In this document: piece after piece, positions 24,949 through 33,393 of the stretch
Layout: the number at the start of each line of letters is the position of its first letter
Numbering within the stretch: position 1 is the stretch's first letter
Source: Candidatus Brocadiaceae bacterium
GTDB taxonomy: Bacteria; Planctomycetota; Brocadiia; SM23-32
Direction: 5' to 3'
NCBI GenBank assembly: GCA_012728835.1
Contig: JAAYEJ010000012.1
Span: 59,207-123,206 of the forward strand
Length of the DNA: 64,000 bases
Notes under the pieces: model-generated
What the model saw: only the letters and a program-made list of their open reading frames with translations
What the model was told of the DNA's origin: nothing
Databases searched by the model: none
Made by a program: the position numbers and the translations under genes

Positions 24949-25965
24949 TCAAAGCGAACGCGGCGCCCGCAAGCCCGCCGCGGCCAGCGCCCGCGCCACG
25001 TTCTCCCCGAGCACCATGTGGCCCGCCGTCGTCGGGTGGAGGCCGTCCTCCAGGAAGGCGTCCCCGGGCGGCAGTTGCCATTCCATCCGCACGAGCTGCA
25101 CGCCTTGAAATCCGGCGACGACGTCGCGCAGGGCGGCGCGGTATTCCGACAGCGTCCGCCCGGCGGCGTTGCGGCCGGTCTCGCCGCCGTAGGCGCTCCG
25201 CCACAGCGGCTCCAGGACGGCGACGGGCGCTTCGGGGTAGAAGCGGCGCACCTGCTCGAGGTACGGGCCCGCCGGCTCGGGCGTCAGGCCGTTGCTGAAA
25301 TCGTTCGTGCCGAACGCCACGAGCACGAGCGCAGGCGCCGGCACGGGCGGCTCCGGCAGGCTGCCGACGTCGAAGATCCACCCTCCCACGCCGCCGTTGT
25401 GGACCGTCATGCCCAGCCGGCGGCCGGCCACGGCGGGGAAGGTCAGGCCCGGGTGCACGCTGTCCATGCCCTGCGTGATGGAATCGCCGAGCGCCAGCAG
25501 CACGGGCAAGGCCGCCGCCGGCGCAAAGGACGCGCCCTCGCTCAGCCCGACCGTGCGCACATGACAGGGGCGCGACTGCGGCAGATACAGCGTGCAGTGC
25601 CGCTGCCCGTCGCCGGGCGGCAGCACGATCTCGCCCTGGACGCAATCGCCGGGCTCCGGGCTGCCCAGGCATCCCGCGAACGCGCCGTCCACCCACAGGT
25701 CGAAGTGTGCCACCCGCCGGGCTCCCTCGTCGAGTGTCGCCTCGACGGAGACCGAGGCGGCGTCAGTGAGGAAGTCGAGCACGACGCCCGTGCTGCAATC
25801 GACGCGCACCATGAGCTGCGGGCGGTCATTCTCGTCGGCGATCTTCTGCCAGCACTCGCGCGCCGCCGGCTGCCAGCGGGCGAAGTGCAGTCCGTCCGTC
25901 CTCTCCACGACCTCGGCCGCTCCGCGCGCGCAGGCGCAGAGCTCATCGACCGTCAACGTACGCAT
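24949..25965 (-). CDS. SGNH/GDSL-type hydrolase
   Basis: The 338-residue protein has an N-terminal beta-rich domain (about 1-150) and a C-terminal SGNH hydrolase domain. Block I is LLALGDSITQG (catalytic Ser), block II has Gly in NGGVGGW, block III has Asn in VAFGTND and block V is EDGLHPTTAGH (Asp and His). All four blocks are intact, so esterase or deacetylase activity on a sugar is plausible. No signal peptide is seen. ATG 25965 follows GGAGCAGGC; upstream frame sequence is antisense of other genes. Confidence 0.8.
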   Translation of the reverse strand: MRTLTVDELCACARGAAEVVERTDGLHFARWQPAARECWQKIADENDRPQLMVRVDCSTGVVLDFLTDAASVSVEATLDEGARRVAHFDLWVDGAFAGCLGSPEPGDCVQGEIVLPPGDGQRHCTLYLPQSRPCHVRTVGLSEGASFAPAAALPVLLALGDSITQGMDSVHPGLTFPAVAGRRLGMTVHNGGVGGWIFDVGSLPEPPVPAPALVLVAFGTNDFSNGLTPEPAGPYLEQVRRFYPEAPVAVLEPLWRSAYGGETGRNAAGRTLSEYRAALRDVVAGFQGVQLVRMEWQLPPGDAFLEDGLHPTTAGHMVLGENVARALAAAGLRAPRSL

Positions 25966-26118
25966 TGCCTGCTCCTTGCCGGCAACGTAGCTCCTTCCGA
26001 CCCGGCCCATCAGCCTAACCGGCTCGGCGTTCCTGTCAACGTCGCGCGCGTTCGGACCGGCTGCCGAGTGCGCAGGCTCGCCGGTATGATCGGGGCGGCT
26101 CTTTCGGGGAGACGTTGC

Positions 26119-26592
26119 GTGAAGCGAGTGCCGCAGGCGGAGAGCAGGTTCCCGGTCCTCTTCGGCGATCGGGCCGAGGCGGAGCAGTATGCCGCACGAC
26201 ACGCCCGACTCGCGCGCAAGATGGCCGACCGCTTCATCCGGCGCCTGCGCGAACGGGCGGGCGTGGCCGCGCGCGTCTCGTTCGTCGAAGGCGACGTGCA
26301 GTCGATGCCGCTCGAAGACGACTCGTTCGACGCCGTCGTGAGCGTCGGCACGCTGCACGTCGTGGACGATCCGGTCGCGATGCTCGACGAGTGCGCGCGC
26401 GTCCTGACGCCCGACGGCACGCTGCTGGCGGCCGACGTGCGGCGCTCCTGCCTGGGCTGGCTGGATCCCATCTTCCGCACGGGCTACACGGCGGACGAGG
26501 TGCGCCGCCTGGTCGCACGGTCGGCCCTGCGGCCGTGCCGGGTGCGCGCCGGGCTGATGTTCCTGCACCTGGAGGGTCACGCTCCTGCGTGA
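26119..26592 (+). pseudogene. Class I SAM methyltransferase lacking motif I
   Basis: From GTG 26119 the frame gives 157 residues. The N-terminal helix (FGDRAEAEQYAARHARLARKMADRF) and the later part (VSFVEGDVQSMPLEDDSFDAVVSVGTLHVVDDPVAMLDECARVL, and a DVRRSCLGWLDP tail) both belong to one methyltransferase family. The SAM-binding motif I (D-x-G-x-G-x-G) and its flanks, some 50-60 residues, are missing between RRL and RERAGVAARV, although the frame is kept. It should not bind SAM as it stands. Confidence 0.65.
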
Positions 26593-26676
26593 CCGCCGAT
26601 CGCGAGACGGGGACGCGCAGGAACGCGTCCCCGCCCCAGGCGGGCAAGCCTCCAATGACATCCTCGACAACAAAGT

Positions 26677-26713
26677 ACGATTTTCATCGTTGACAATACG
26701 ATCAGTATCGTAT
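26677..26713 (+). promoter_or_regulatory. Tandem operators for the BlaI-type repressor
   Basis: ATACGAT-CAGT-ATCGTAT (26696-26713) is a perfect inverted repeat that fills the promoter spacer. A second copy of the same design, ACGAT-TTTC-ATCGT (26677-26690), lies just upstream and overlaps the first -35 base. Both share a 4-base centre, suggesting one regulator bound twice. Confidence 0.6.
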
Positions 26714-26718
26714 ATAAC
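26690..26718 (+). promoter_or_regulatory. Promoter of the blaI-type gene
   Basis: -35 TTGACA (26690-26695), a 17-base spacer and -10 TATAAC (26713-26718) are near consensus. The operator lies inside the spacer, the standard arrangement for steric repression. Confidence 0.75.
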
Positions 26719-26764
26719 GGGCGGACAGAGACGGGGAACTCTGCTCTTGCGGGGGGTGTCTTAT

Positions 26765-27151
26765 ATGGCGGAACGCCTGCCCAGACCGTCGGAAGCCGAA
26801 CTGGCCATCCTCGGCGTGCTCTGGAGGCGCGGGCCCAGCACCGTGCGCGAGGTGCACGACGAGGTGAGCCGTTCGGAGCCCGTGCGATACACGACGACGC
26901 TCAAGCAGCTCCAGGTCATGTTCGAAAAAGGGCTGGTTGAGCGCGATGAAGCGGCGCGTGCGCACGTCTACCGCGCCGTGCCATCCGAGGGCCGCACGCT
27001 GCGGCGGCTGGCCCGCGATTTGGTGCAGCACGCGTTCGGGGGATCGGCCGAGAAACTGGTGCTGCACGCCCTGCAGGACCGCGACGTGTCGGCCGACGAA
27101 CTGGCGAGGATCCGGCGGTTGCTGGACGAACTGGAGGAGGGGACGAGATGA
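26765..27151 (+). CDS. BlaI/MecI-family transcriptional repressor
   Basis: The 128-residue protein has the winged-helix domain of penicillinase repressors (LPRPSEAELAILGVLWRRGPSTVREVHDEV ... VRYTTTLKQLQVMFEKGLVERDE) and a C-terminal dimerisation helix. The family is inactivated by a cognate M56 (BlaR1) membrane protease. The ATG overlap with the following M56 gene (27148) shows the pair was coupled, but that partner is broken here. ATG 26765 is chosen by homology over the upstream ATG 26690, which lies inside the promoter. Confidence 0.88.
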   Translation: MAERLPRPSEAELAILGVLWRRGPSTVREVHDEVSRSEPVRYTTTLKQLQVMFEKGLVERDEAARAHVYRAVPSEGRTLRRLARDLVQHAFGGSAEKLVLHALQDRDVSADELARIRRLLDELEEGTR

Positions 27152-27738
27152 ACGGCTTCGCGGGATTGCCTGCCGGGCCCGCCGTCGAGCGCCTGGGGTG
27201 GGCGCTCGTGCATTTCCTCTGGCAGGGCGCCCTCGTGGCGCTGCTGCTGGCGCCCGTGCTCGCCCTCACGCGGCGGAGATCGGCCGGCGCGCGCTACCTG
27301 GCCTGCTGCGCCGCGCTTGTGGCCATGGCGGCCTGCCCCGTGGCGACCATCCTGTGGACGGCGGGGCGAGCCTCGGCAAGGCCCGTGCGGCAAGCGGTGG
27401 GCCGTGGCGAAGCGGCCGGGGGCGGAAAGGGTCTTGGCGGGGGGAAGATTCCGGGTATAATCAGGTGCCCGGGGGTCGGGGCGCCGCTGGAGATGCTGCG
27501 GCGTGCGGTTGCGGAGTTCCGAGCGACTCCCGAGAAGCCAGTGAGGCCAGGCTTGCCAGACGCTGACGGCGGTCCGTCAGATGGCTGTCATGAGGGTAGA
27601 ATCACTGGCCGATTGGCGGGCACGCGGGCACGCGGGCGCCCTCCGGCGACCGGGCCGCGTCCACGAGGTGGAGCGACGACGCGCGGAGACCGCTGCGGTG
27701 CGCCTGCGTGCCGAATACGACGGAGCCCGGCGGCGTAG
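27148..27738 (+). pseudogene. Truncated M56 (BlaR1-like) sensor protease
   Basis: The first 75 codons are a typical M56 N-terminus: ERLGWALVHFLWQGALVALLLAPVLAL, then RRRSAGARYLACCAALVAMAACPVATILW, two to three membrane helices. After about 27375 family sequence stops. There is no HExxH zinc motif and no further helices, only Gly/Arg-rich sequence running into the dispersed repeat. The gene overlaps blaI by 4 bases, as intact blaI-blaR1 pairs often do. Without the protease the repressor may be permanently active or induced by another route. Confidence 0.65.
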
Positions 27739-28066
27739 ACGGGATGGAGGGCGGCCGTGCGCGCGGCTGCTTCTCGCCTTGCGCGACTTCCAGAAGGATG
27801 GCGGTCCGAACGTCGTCGCGGTGCACGATCGCACGGCGAGCGCCGAGGAGATCGAGGACTTCCGGAAGGACAACGGCATCGCGTTCTCCATCGTCCGCGT
27901 TCCTGAGGCGGACGCCGACGGCTGGCAGGCGGAGACCTGGCTGGCTTACGGCGTCCGCGACGTCCCGGCCGCCGCCCTGATCGATGCGCAGGGGAACGTG
28001 ATGGCGCTTGGCGATCCGGATGAGGTGCTTGAGAAGGCAAAGGCTCTGCTGCCGAAGACGCTGTAG
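27581..28066 (+). pseudogene. C-terminal half of a TlpA-like redoxin
   Basis: From about 27767 the frame reads LRDFQKDGGPNVVAVHDRTASAEEIEDF and later YGVRDVPAAALIDAQGNVMALG, the second half of a thioredoxin-like (TlpA/AhpC) domain with its cis-Pro in VPAAAL. The first half with the CxxC motif is absent. Codons before 27767 belong to the repeat element. Because some M56 proteins carry a C-terminal redoxin domain, this may be the far end of the same broken gene, now in another frame. Confidence 0.6.
27591..27752 (+). repeat. Dispersed imperfect repeat, copy A
   Basis: About 160 bases match a second copy at 32126-32295. The best shared blocks are CCGCGTCCAC(C)GAGGTGGAGCG, GTGCGCCT, GAATACG and a 22-base identical 3' block around 27731-27752. 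Alignment is loose in the first third. This copy lies exactly between the M56 fragment and the redoxin fragment. Confidence 0.55.
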
Positions 28067-28088
28067 TCTGCCAACGGGAGGGCGCACT

Positions 28089-29420
28089 ATGCGGAAGACA
28101 GGAATCGCAATGGCGGCGGTGTTACTGCTTGCGGCCGCGGCCGCCCGGGATACCGGCGCCGCCGGGCTGGGCTACCGGCACGGGCTCCCGCCGCTCCTGC
28201 GGCAGGAATTGCCCATGAGCGGCTTCAGGCCCATGACGCCTGCCGCGAAGAAGCCGGCGATGACGGCCGAGCCGAAGCTGGTGGGCACGGCCTCCTATCT
28301 CGTCTTCGAACTGGGGGAGGAAGGGCAGCCGCCGTTCATCGGAGTGATGGACGCCGGCGCCAACCGGGGAAAGGGAGCGCTCTACTTCGACGTGGACAAC
28401 GACGGCGACCTGGCCGAGGAGACGCCGCTGGAGAGCCAGCGCTGGGAGGGCACCGAGAACTACGGCCCCATCGCGGTGAAGCTGAAGAGGGCGGGGTTCG
28501 TCGGGCTCTATCACTTCTGCCTCCGGCGCTACCGCTATGAGGGCGGCCGGCCCGACCGATGGTATCTCATGCCGGCCTGCTACAACGTCGGCGAGACGAT
28601 CATCGGCGGCCAGACGTATCGCGCCGCCGTCTTCGACGCCACGGGCAACGGCCTGTTCAACGACATCTGGACGCCGTCGCTCGTCACGCCGGATCGGGTG
28701 TTCGTCGACTGGGACGGCGACGGCAAGTTCGGTTCGAAGGAGAGCTTCAACTGCACGCTCCGCTTCGTGCGCGAAGGGCGCTGGTACAGCGTCTCGACAA
28801 GCAGCGACGGCGGGGACATCCAGTTCACGCCCGCCGAGTTCCCCATGGGGACGGTCACCGTGCCGCACGGGCTCGAAGTGGCCGCGCAGTTCCTCAGCAA
28901 CACCGCCCAGGGCGGCTTCATCGCCGAGGGCCACGGGCGCATCCAGGTTCCCGCCGACGACTACCGGATCGGCATGTGCTGGGTCAAGGCCGTGGCTGCG
29001 GACGGGGTCAAATGGGAGGCGGGCGGGAGCCGGGATCCGATCCTGCAGGCCTTCGTTCGCGAGGGCGAGGAGACGTCTCTGGCTGTCGGCCCGCCCTTCA
29101 CAGCATCGCTGGCGCGGACCACGAATTCCTCCCCCACGAGGGGGGGAGCCCTCGAGGTCGAGGCGCAGCTGAAGGGTGACGACGGGAAGGCTTACCGCTT
29201 CCTGCGCGGCGCGGAACGCATGCCGCCGCCGAAGATGGTCATCCGGGACGAGGGCGGCAAGGAGCTGGGCAACTACGCGTTCCAGTATGGCTGAGGCGGC
29301 ACGTGCTCGGGCTCGTGGCGAGTCCCAAGGAACGTGCAAGGCAAGGTCATCCTGACGCCGGTCGTCGACAGCGGGCCGTTCGAATGCCGCATGGAAGATC
29401 TCGTGGTGGAGATCGAGTAG
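28089..29420 (+). CDS. Secreted protein with in-frame UGA; candidate selenoprotein
   Basis: The gene opens with a signal peptide (about 1-25) and Asp-rich turns such as FDVDNDGDL and VDWDGDGKFG that could bind calcium. A TGA at 29292-29294 interrupts the frame after FQYG, but the same frame stays open for 41 more codons to TAG 29418. The continuation reads GGTCSGSWRVPRN and VVDSGPFECRMEDLVVEIE, with about 88 percent G/C at third positions. If UGA is selenocysteine (residue 402), the motif is U-G-G-T-C. A two-tier hairpin (29299-29337) follows the UGA. Otherwise the UGA is a nonsense mutation or a sequence error at a Cys codon, leaving a 401-residue product ending at 29294. ATG 28089 follows GGGAGGG. 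Confidence 0.6.
29299..29337 (+). promoter_or_regulatory. SECIS-like stem-loop after the UGA
   Basis: GCACGT (29299-29304) pairs perfectly with ACGTGC (29332-29337). Inside, GGGCTC (29309-29314) pairs with GAG-T-CCC (29320-29326), leaving one bulged T and the loop GTGGC. The element starts 4 bases after the UGA and spans 39 bases, about the size of bacterial SECIS hairpins. The bulge is on the 3' arm, unlike E. coli fdhF. Confidence 0.45.
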
Positions 29421-29442
29421 CGGGTCACGAAAGGGGAAAGGG

Positions 29443-32082
29443 ATGGGCGCAAGATGCCGGATGACGGCTGCAGTAGTCCTCGCGGCATGTCTGGGACACC
29501 TGGGCCTGGCGTTCGGCGCGGAGGCGGAGAAAGGTCCGGCCTTCTTCGGGCCCACGGCACAGGTGGCTCTGGAGTCTGCGCGTTCGATGGCGTTCCCGTT
29601 TCCGGCTGGCGCACCGCCGGAACTGCTCGCGCCGAAGTTCATGGGCATCTCCCTGATGCTCGACCTGGACACGGGGATGACTGCGAGGCATCCCCTGCAT
29701 CGACTCGATGCCGACAGCCTGAAGCGACTGGTTGCAGACGGGCTGGACGGATTCAGCGTGGAGGATGAGGGAGTGCACCGGCTGGTCTGCCTTGACATGG
29801 TGGTCGTGCCGTGGACTCCCGATGATTTCCCCGGTTGTGCGGGCGAAGGCTGGGACGACGTTCCCGCGGAGCGAGTGGCCAACAGTCCACTCCTGGCAGC
29901 GGGCGAGGCCGAGCCGGTCTGGGAGATTGCCATAGCGCAGGACGCTCACCCGGTTTACGCATTCCGCACGCGCGAGGGCGCCATCGGAGTCTTGCAGATA
30001 ACCGGCACGGAGGACGAGCGGGCAACGGAGGACGAGCCGGCAACCGTTCGACTGCGCTACAGGCTGGTGCTGGACCGGCCGATCCCCGAATCGGTGGGAT
30101 CCGCGCGTGAAGTCGCCGAACGTTACCTGACCGCTGTCCTGTCGGGCGACGATGCCACCAGTGCCGCCCTGAGGCCTTACGCTGTGCGGGAGCGTCCGTC
30201 GCGGGATATGCGTGTGCTGAGGCTCGTGACCGACTGCGAGAGCCTCTGGCTGGAGACGGTGCTGGCCGACGGGATGTCGGCGCTGGCCGTCAGCAACTTC
30301 CTTGAGTACACGGGGAGCGACGTGCCCGGATATGCATGCGTTGAACTGCAGGCATGCGGTCAGGGCTGGCTGCTGGTCAGTGCGTCGTACGATTTCAGAA
30401 AGGATGTCCGGTCGCGGGTCGACGAGAAGGTGGCCAGGTTTCGGGCTGAGCATGCGGACGCGCGACCGCTGCCGGCTTCCTCGCCCGAACCCCTCGTGCT
30501 CCGCGCGGGCGTCTCCGAAGACGTCCGCCCCTGGCTCATCCACCGGGCCACGATGGACGGCGACCTCGCCGAAGTCCGGCGCCTGCTGGCGGCGCACCCC
30601 GACTGGCTGGACACGCCCCTGGCATTCGGCGGGGGAGTGACGCCGCTCCTGGTGGCCCTGAGCGGACGGGATCTGGCCGTGGCCGAGTTCCTGCTCCGGG
30701 CCGGCGCGGAGGTGACTTTCGGCCGAGGAGAGTACAGCCCCCTGCACATGGTGGCGTCGCGCAGCCGCACGGACGACAACCCGGCGCTGCTGAAGCTGGC
30801 GGAAGATCTGGTCGCGCGCGGATGCGATGTCAACGGCGAAGGCAGCACTCCCCTTCACTCGATCTGCACCTTCTGCACCCTCTCGAGCATGCCGGCTGCC
30901 CGCGCACCCCTCAGGCTGCAGATGGCCCGGCTGCTCGTCAGCAAGGGCGCGGATATCCATGCGCGCTCGGGCTCCAACAACCTGACGCCTCTTCTCCACG
31001 CGGCCAAAAGCGGCGATGCGGAACTCTGCGCGCTCCTCATCGAACTGGGGGCGGATGTCAATGACCGGGACGAAAACGGGGCAAATGCCCTTCACCAGCT
31101 GGCGGCATGGCCGTGGACTCAGGAGGAAGATCATCTGGCCACCGCCCGACTGCTGCTGGAGCGTGGCGTCGACCTCTGGGCTCAGTCGCGCATGGGCGTT
31201 GAGCCCGGGCTGCGCAGGACGCCATGGGGCGTCGCGCGCGGGGGGACGGTGAAAGCCTTCCTCTGGGAGCGCATGCAGCCGAAGCTCCAGGCCGACGTAG
31301 CGCCCGTGAAGGAGGCCGTCGTCGAGTTCCTTGACGCATTGGTGGCCGGCGACGCGGAGCGGCTGGCAGCGGTGGCCGTTGACAGGGACTTCGGCTTTGG
31401 GCCGGACTGGCGGACGCGCGCCCTGCCCCCGCTGGGCGAACGTCTCAGGGCCGAGTACGCCGGCAACCGCGACCTGCTGCGCCAGGTGACCGACGTCTGG
31501 GTGGATATGGGGTTTGCCGCGGCGCGCGTGGAGAAACCGCAGGATGGCGAGGGGAAGTTCCTGGTCGTGAGGCTCCTGCACGATTCGGAGCGATGGCTCG
31601 TCCACTCGGTCGACGAGGAGAGTCGACCGCACATCCTCGCGTCCCTGACGGCTCACGACCACCAACTGGTCGGCTCCATGCGGGATGCCCTCATCTACAA
31701 GAAGAACGGCGTCATTCCCGCGTCAGTCTCGGGCAACGTTGGATCAGCGCTCCCCGGCGCCGAAGAGATCGAGGTCACCGCGCATGGTGGGCGCATGATC
31801 CTGGAGTTCATGGGCGACAGCAGCAGGGGACATCAGTGGATCGAAGTGCGGCCGGATGTCGTGCTCTGGTGGCGGGACGAAGATCTGACGTTCTGCAAGA
31901 GCTTGACGCTCGGGCCCCTGTCCATACAAGACGCCGTCGTGAGGCTGGGATCGAGCGGACGCACGATCTCCGCCGACGGCGATCTGCTCCGGGTGCAGGA
32001 CGGCGATCGGGCGGAGGTGGCGCAGCAGGTGGCCGTCAGCTTGCCGGAGCTGACGCTCATCTGGCCGGCGGACGCGGAGTGA
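29443..32082 (+). CDS. Large secreted ankyrin-repeat protein
   Basis: The 879-residue protein has a signal peptide (about 1-25, ending AFGA), a long N-terminal region of unknown fold (30-350) and an ankyrin block (about 365-600). Repeats in that block include HRATMDGDLAEVRRLLAAHPDWLD, TPLLVALSGRDLAVAEFLLRAGAEV, TPLLHAAKSGDAELCALLIELGADVNDRD and ANALHQLA. A C-terminal region (about 620-860) ends in beta-rich sequence. The opening FFGPTAQVALESA resembles domains found C-terminal to M56 sensor proteases in related genomes. It follows the candidate selenoprotein by 22 bases, so the two are probably cotranscribed. A protein-binding role outside the cytoplasm is inferred. Confidence 0.75.
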   Translation: MGARCRMTAAVVLAACLGHLGLAFGAEAEKGPAFFGPTAQVALESARSMAFPFPAGAPPELLAPKFMGISLMLDLDTGMTARHPLHRLDADSLKRLVADGLDGFSVEDEGVHRLVCLDMVVVPWTPDDFPGCAGEGWDDVPAERVANSPLLAAGEAEPVWEIAIAQDAHPVYAFRTREGAIGVLQITGTEDERATEDEPATVRLRYRLVLDRPIPESVGSAREVAERYLTAVLSGDDATSAALRPYAVRERPSRDMRVLRLVTDCESLWLETVLADGMSALAVSNFLEYTGSDVPGYACVELQACGQGWLLVSASYDFRKDVRSRVDEKVARFRAEHADARPLPASSPEPLVLRAGVSEDVRPWLIHRATMDGDLAEVRRLLAAHPDWLDTPLAFGGGVTPLLVALSGRDLAVAEFLLRAGAEVTFGRGEYSPLHMVASRSRTDDNPALLKLAEDLVARGCDVNGEGSTPLHSICTFCTLSSMPAARAPLRLQMARLLVSKGADIHARSGSNNLTPLLHAAKSGDAELCALLIELGADVNDRDENGANALHQLAAWPWTQEEDHLATARLLLERGVDLWAQSRMGVEPGLRRTPWGVARGGTVKAFLWERMQPKLQADVAPVKEAVVEFLDALVAGDAERLAAVAVDRDFGFGPDWRTRALPPLGERLRAEYAGNRDLLRQVTDVWVDMGFAAARVEKPQDGEGKFLVVRLLHDSERWLVHSVDEESRPHILASLTAHDHQLVGSMRDALIYKKNGVIPASVSGNVGSALPGAEEIEVTAHGGRMILEFMGDSSRGHQWIEVRPDVVLWWRDEDLTFCKSLTLGPLSIQDAVVRLGSSGRTISADGDLLRVQDGDRAEVAQQVAVSLPELTLIWPADAE

Positions 32083-32125
32083 AGCGGCAGATGTTGAGAT
32101 GCTCGATAGGAGAGCGGCCACGGTC

Positions 32126-32295
32126 TGGTATGATCTGACGTGGCAACAGGCGCAGGCGCACCGGCGCCGCGGGGCCCGGCCCGCGTCCACCGAGGTGGAG
32201 CGGCGGCATTCCGAGACGGCCGGTGCGCCTTTCCCTCTCGGGCGACGGTTTGTGCGAATACGGAGGCGCGCGCCGGCGTAGACGGGATGGAGGGC
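32126..32295 (+). repeat. Dispersed imperfect repeat, copy B
   Basis: This is the second copy of the element at 27591-27752. It begins with a -10-like TATGAT (32129-32134), shares the CGTCCACCGAGGTGGAGCGG block and ends with the 22-base block identical to copy A (about 32274-32295). It fills the spacer between the ankyrin gene and the next membrane-protein gene. No gene is supported inside it. Confidence 0.55.
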
Positions 32296-32335
32296 GTCCG
32301 AGCGGCGTCCCTGCAAGCGGAGGAGTGAGACGACC

Positions 32336-33277
32336 ATGAGCGAAGAACAGAAGGCCCCGGCCCAGACCGACACGCGGAAGGCCGTGCCCTGGGGGCTCGT
32401 CGTCGGTCTGGCGGTGGCGGTGCTGGCCCTGGCGGCGATCCCCGTGGTGCGCTACGGCTTCAGCCATACCTGGGGCTCCAACCCGATGATCGCCACCTAC
32501 ATCCTCGCCGGTTTCGTGCTGGCGGCGGAGGCGGCCCTGCTCATCCTGCTGCGCACCGCGCGCACGCGCTACACCGTCGAGCGCAAGATCCTCGAGCACC
32601 GCGAGGTCAACGAGTACGTGATCCTCTGGAACCGGCCCCGGTGGGTGCTCTACACGCCCACGCTCGCGACGGCCCTGCTGTTCGCGCTGGGCGTCTACCT
32701 GCACCGCTGGAGCCTGCTGCCGGATGCCATGACGCCGCGGATGCTCGGCGGCATCTGGGTGGTGCTCTGCATCCTGAACGTCATGGTCGAGCAGTTTCAC
32801 ATGAACATCCGCACGGTGCTGATCCTGGTGCCGACGCTCGGCGCCGTGCTGCTGGTCCTGCACCTGGTGAACTGGGCCGGGCACGCAGTGCGGCTGCTGC
32901 GCTACTTCGCCGTGGACGTGCCGCCGAAGCTCTACTTCATGGCCGCCGGCACGATCGTCCTTGTGCTCTTCGTCGGCTGGGTGCGCGGGCTCTTCGACTA
33001 CATCGCCATCACGCCGAACGTGGCCGACCTGCAGCGCGGCCTGACCGAGACGGGGCGCCAGATCAAGAACGCCGACTACGACGTGGACTTCGACGCGACC
33101 GACGTCGTCGAGCGGTGGCTGTTCGGCTTCGGGCGGATCATCATCAGCTTTCGCGACCGGAACCGGCCCGCGCGGGTCTACTTCGTCCCGCATGCGTCTC
33201 AGGCCGACGAGCGCATCCGGCGGGCGCGCAGCGTCACCGCCATCGACCGCATCCCGGGCGAGGACCTGCCGATCTGA
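32336..33277 (+). CDS. Multi-pass membrane protein of unknown family
   Basis: The 313-residue protein has about six membrane helices between residues 18 and 225 and a soluble C-terminal part (about 226-313) with DFDATDVVERWLFGFGRIIISFRDR, a compact alpha/beta stretch. A charged loop, RTARTRYTVERKILEHREVNEYV, links helices 2 and 3. No family is recognised. ATG 32336 is preceded by GGAGGAG. It is transcribed away from repeat copy B. Confidence 0.6.
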   Translation: MSEEQKAPAQTDTRKAVPWGLVVGLAVAVLALAAIPVVRYGFSHTWGSNPMIATYILAGFVLAAEAALLILLRTARTRYTVERKILEHREVNEYVILWNRPRWVLYTPTLATALLFALGVYLHRWSLLPDAMTPRMLGGIWVVLCILNVMVEQFHMNIRTVLILVPTLGAVLLVLHLVNWAGHAVRLLRYFAVDVPPKLYFMAAGTIVLVLFVGWVRGLFDYIAITPNVADLQRGLTETGRQIKNADYDVDFDATDVVERWLFGFGRIIISFRDRNRPARVYFVPHASQADERIRRARSVTAIDRIPGEDLPI

Positions 33278-33393
33278 CGTGCGTCGGGGCCCTCGGCCGC
33301 CCTCCGTGCGGTGGCGCCGGGCCTGCCGGTGCGGTATCCTTGGGGACGAAATGGTGGGCAAGACCTGACCTTCGAACAACCGGGGGAGTGGCA

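Noticed and set aside
23851..26118. Long plus-strand frame leading into the methyltransferase
   Set aside because: Only its last 158 codons carry a recognisable domain. The rest is antisense to the oxidoreductase and SGNH genes.
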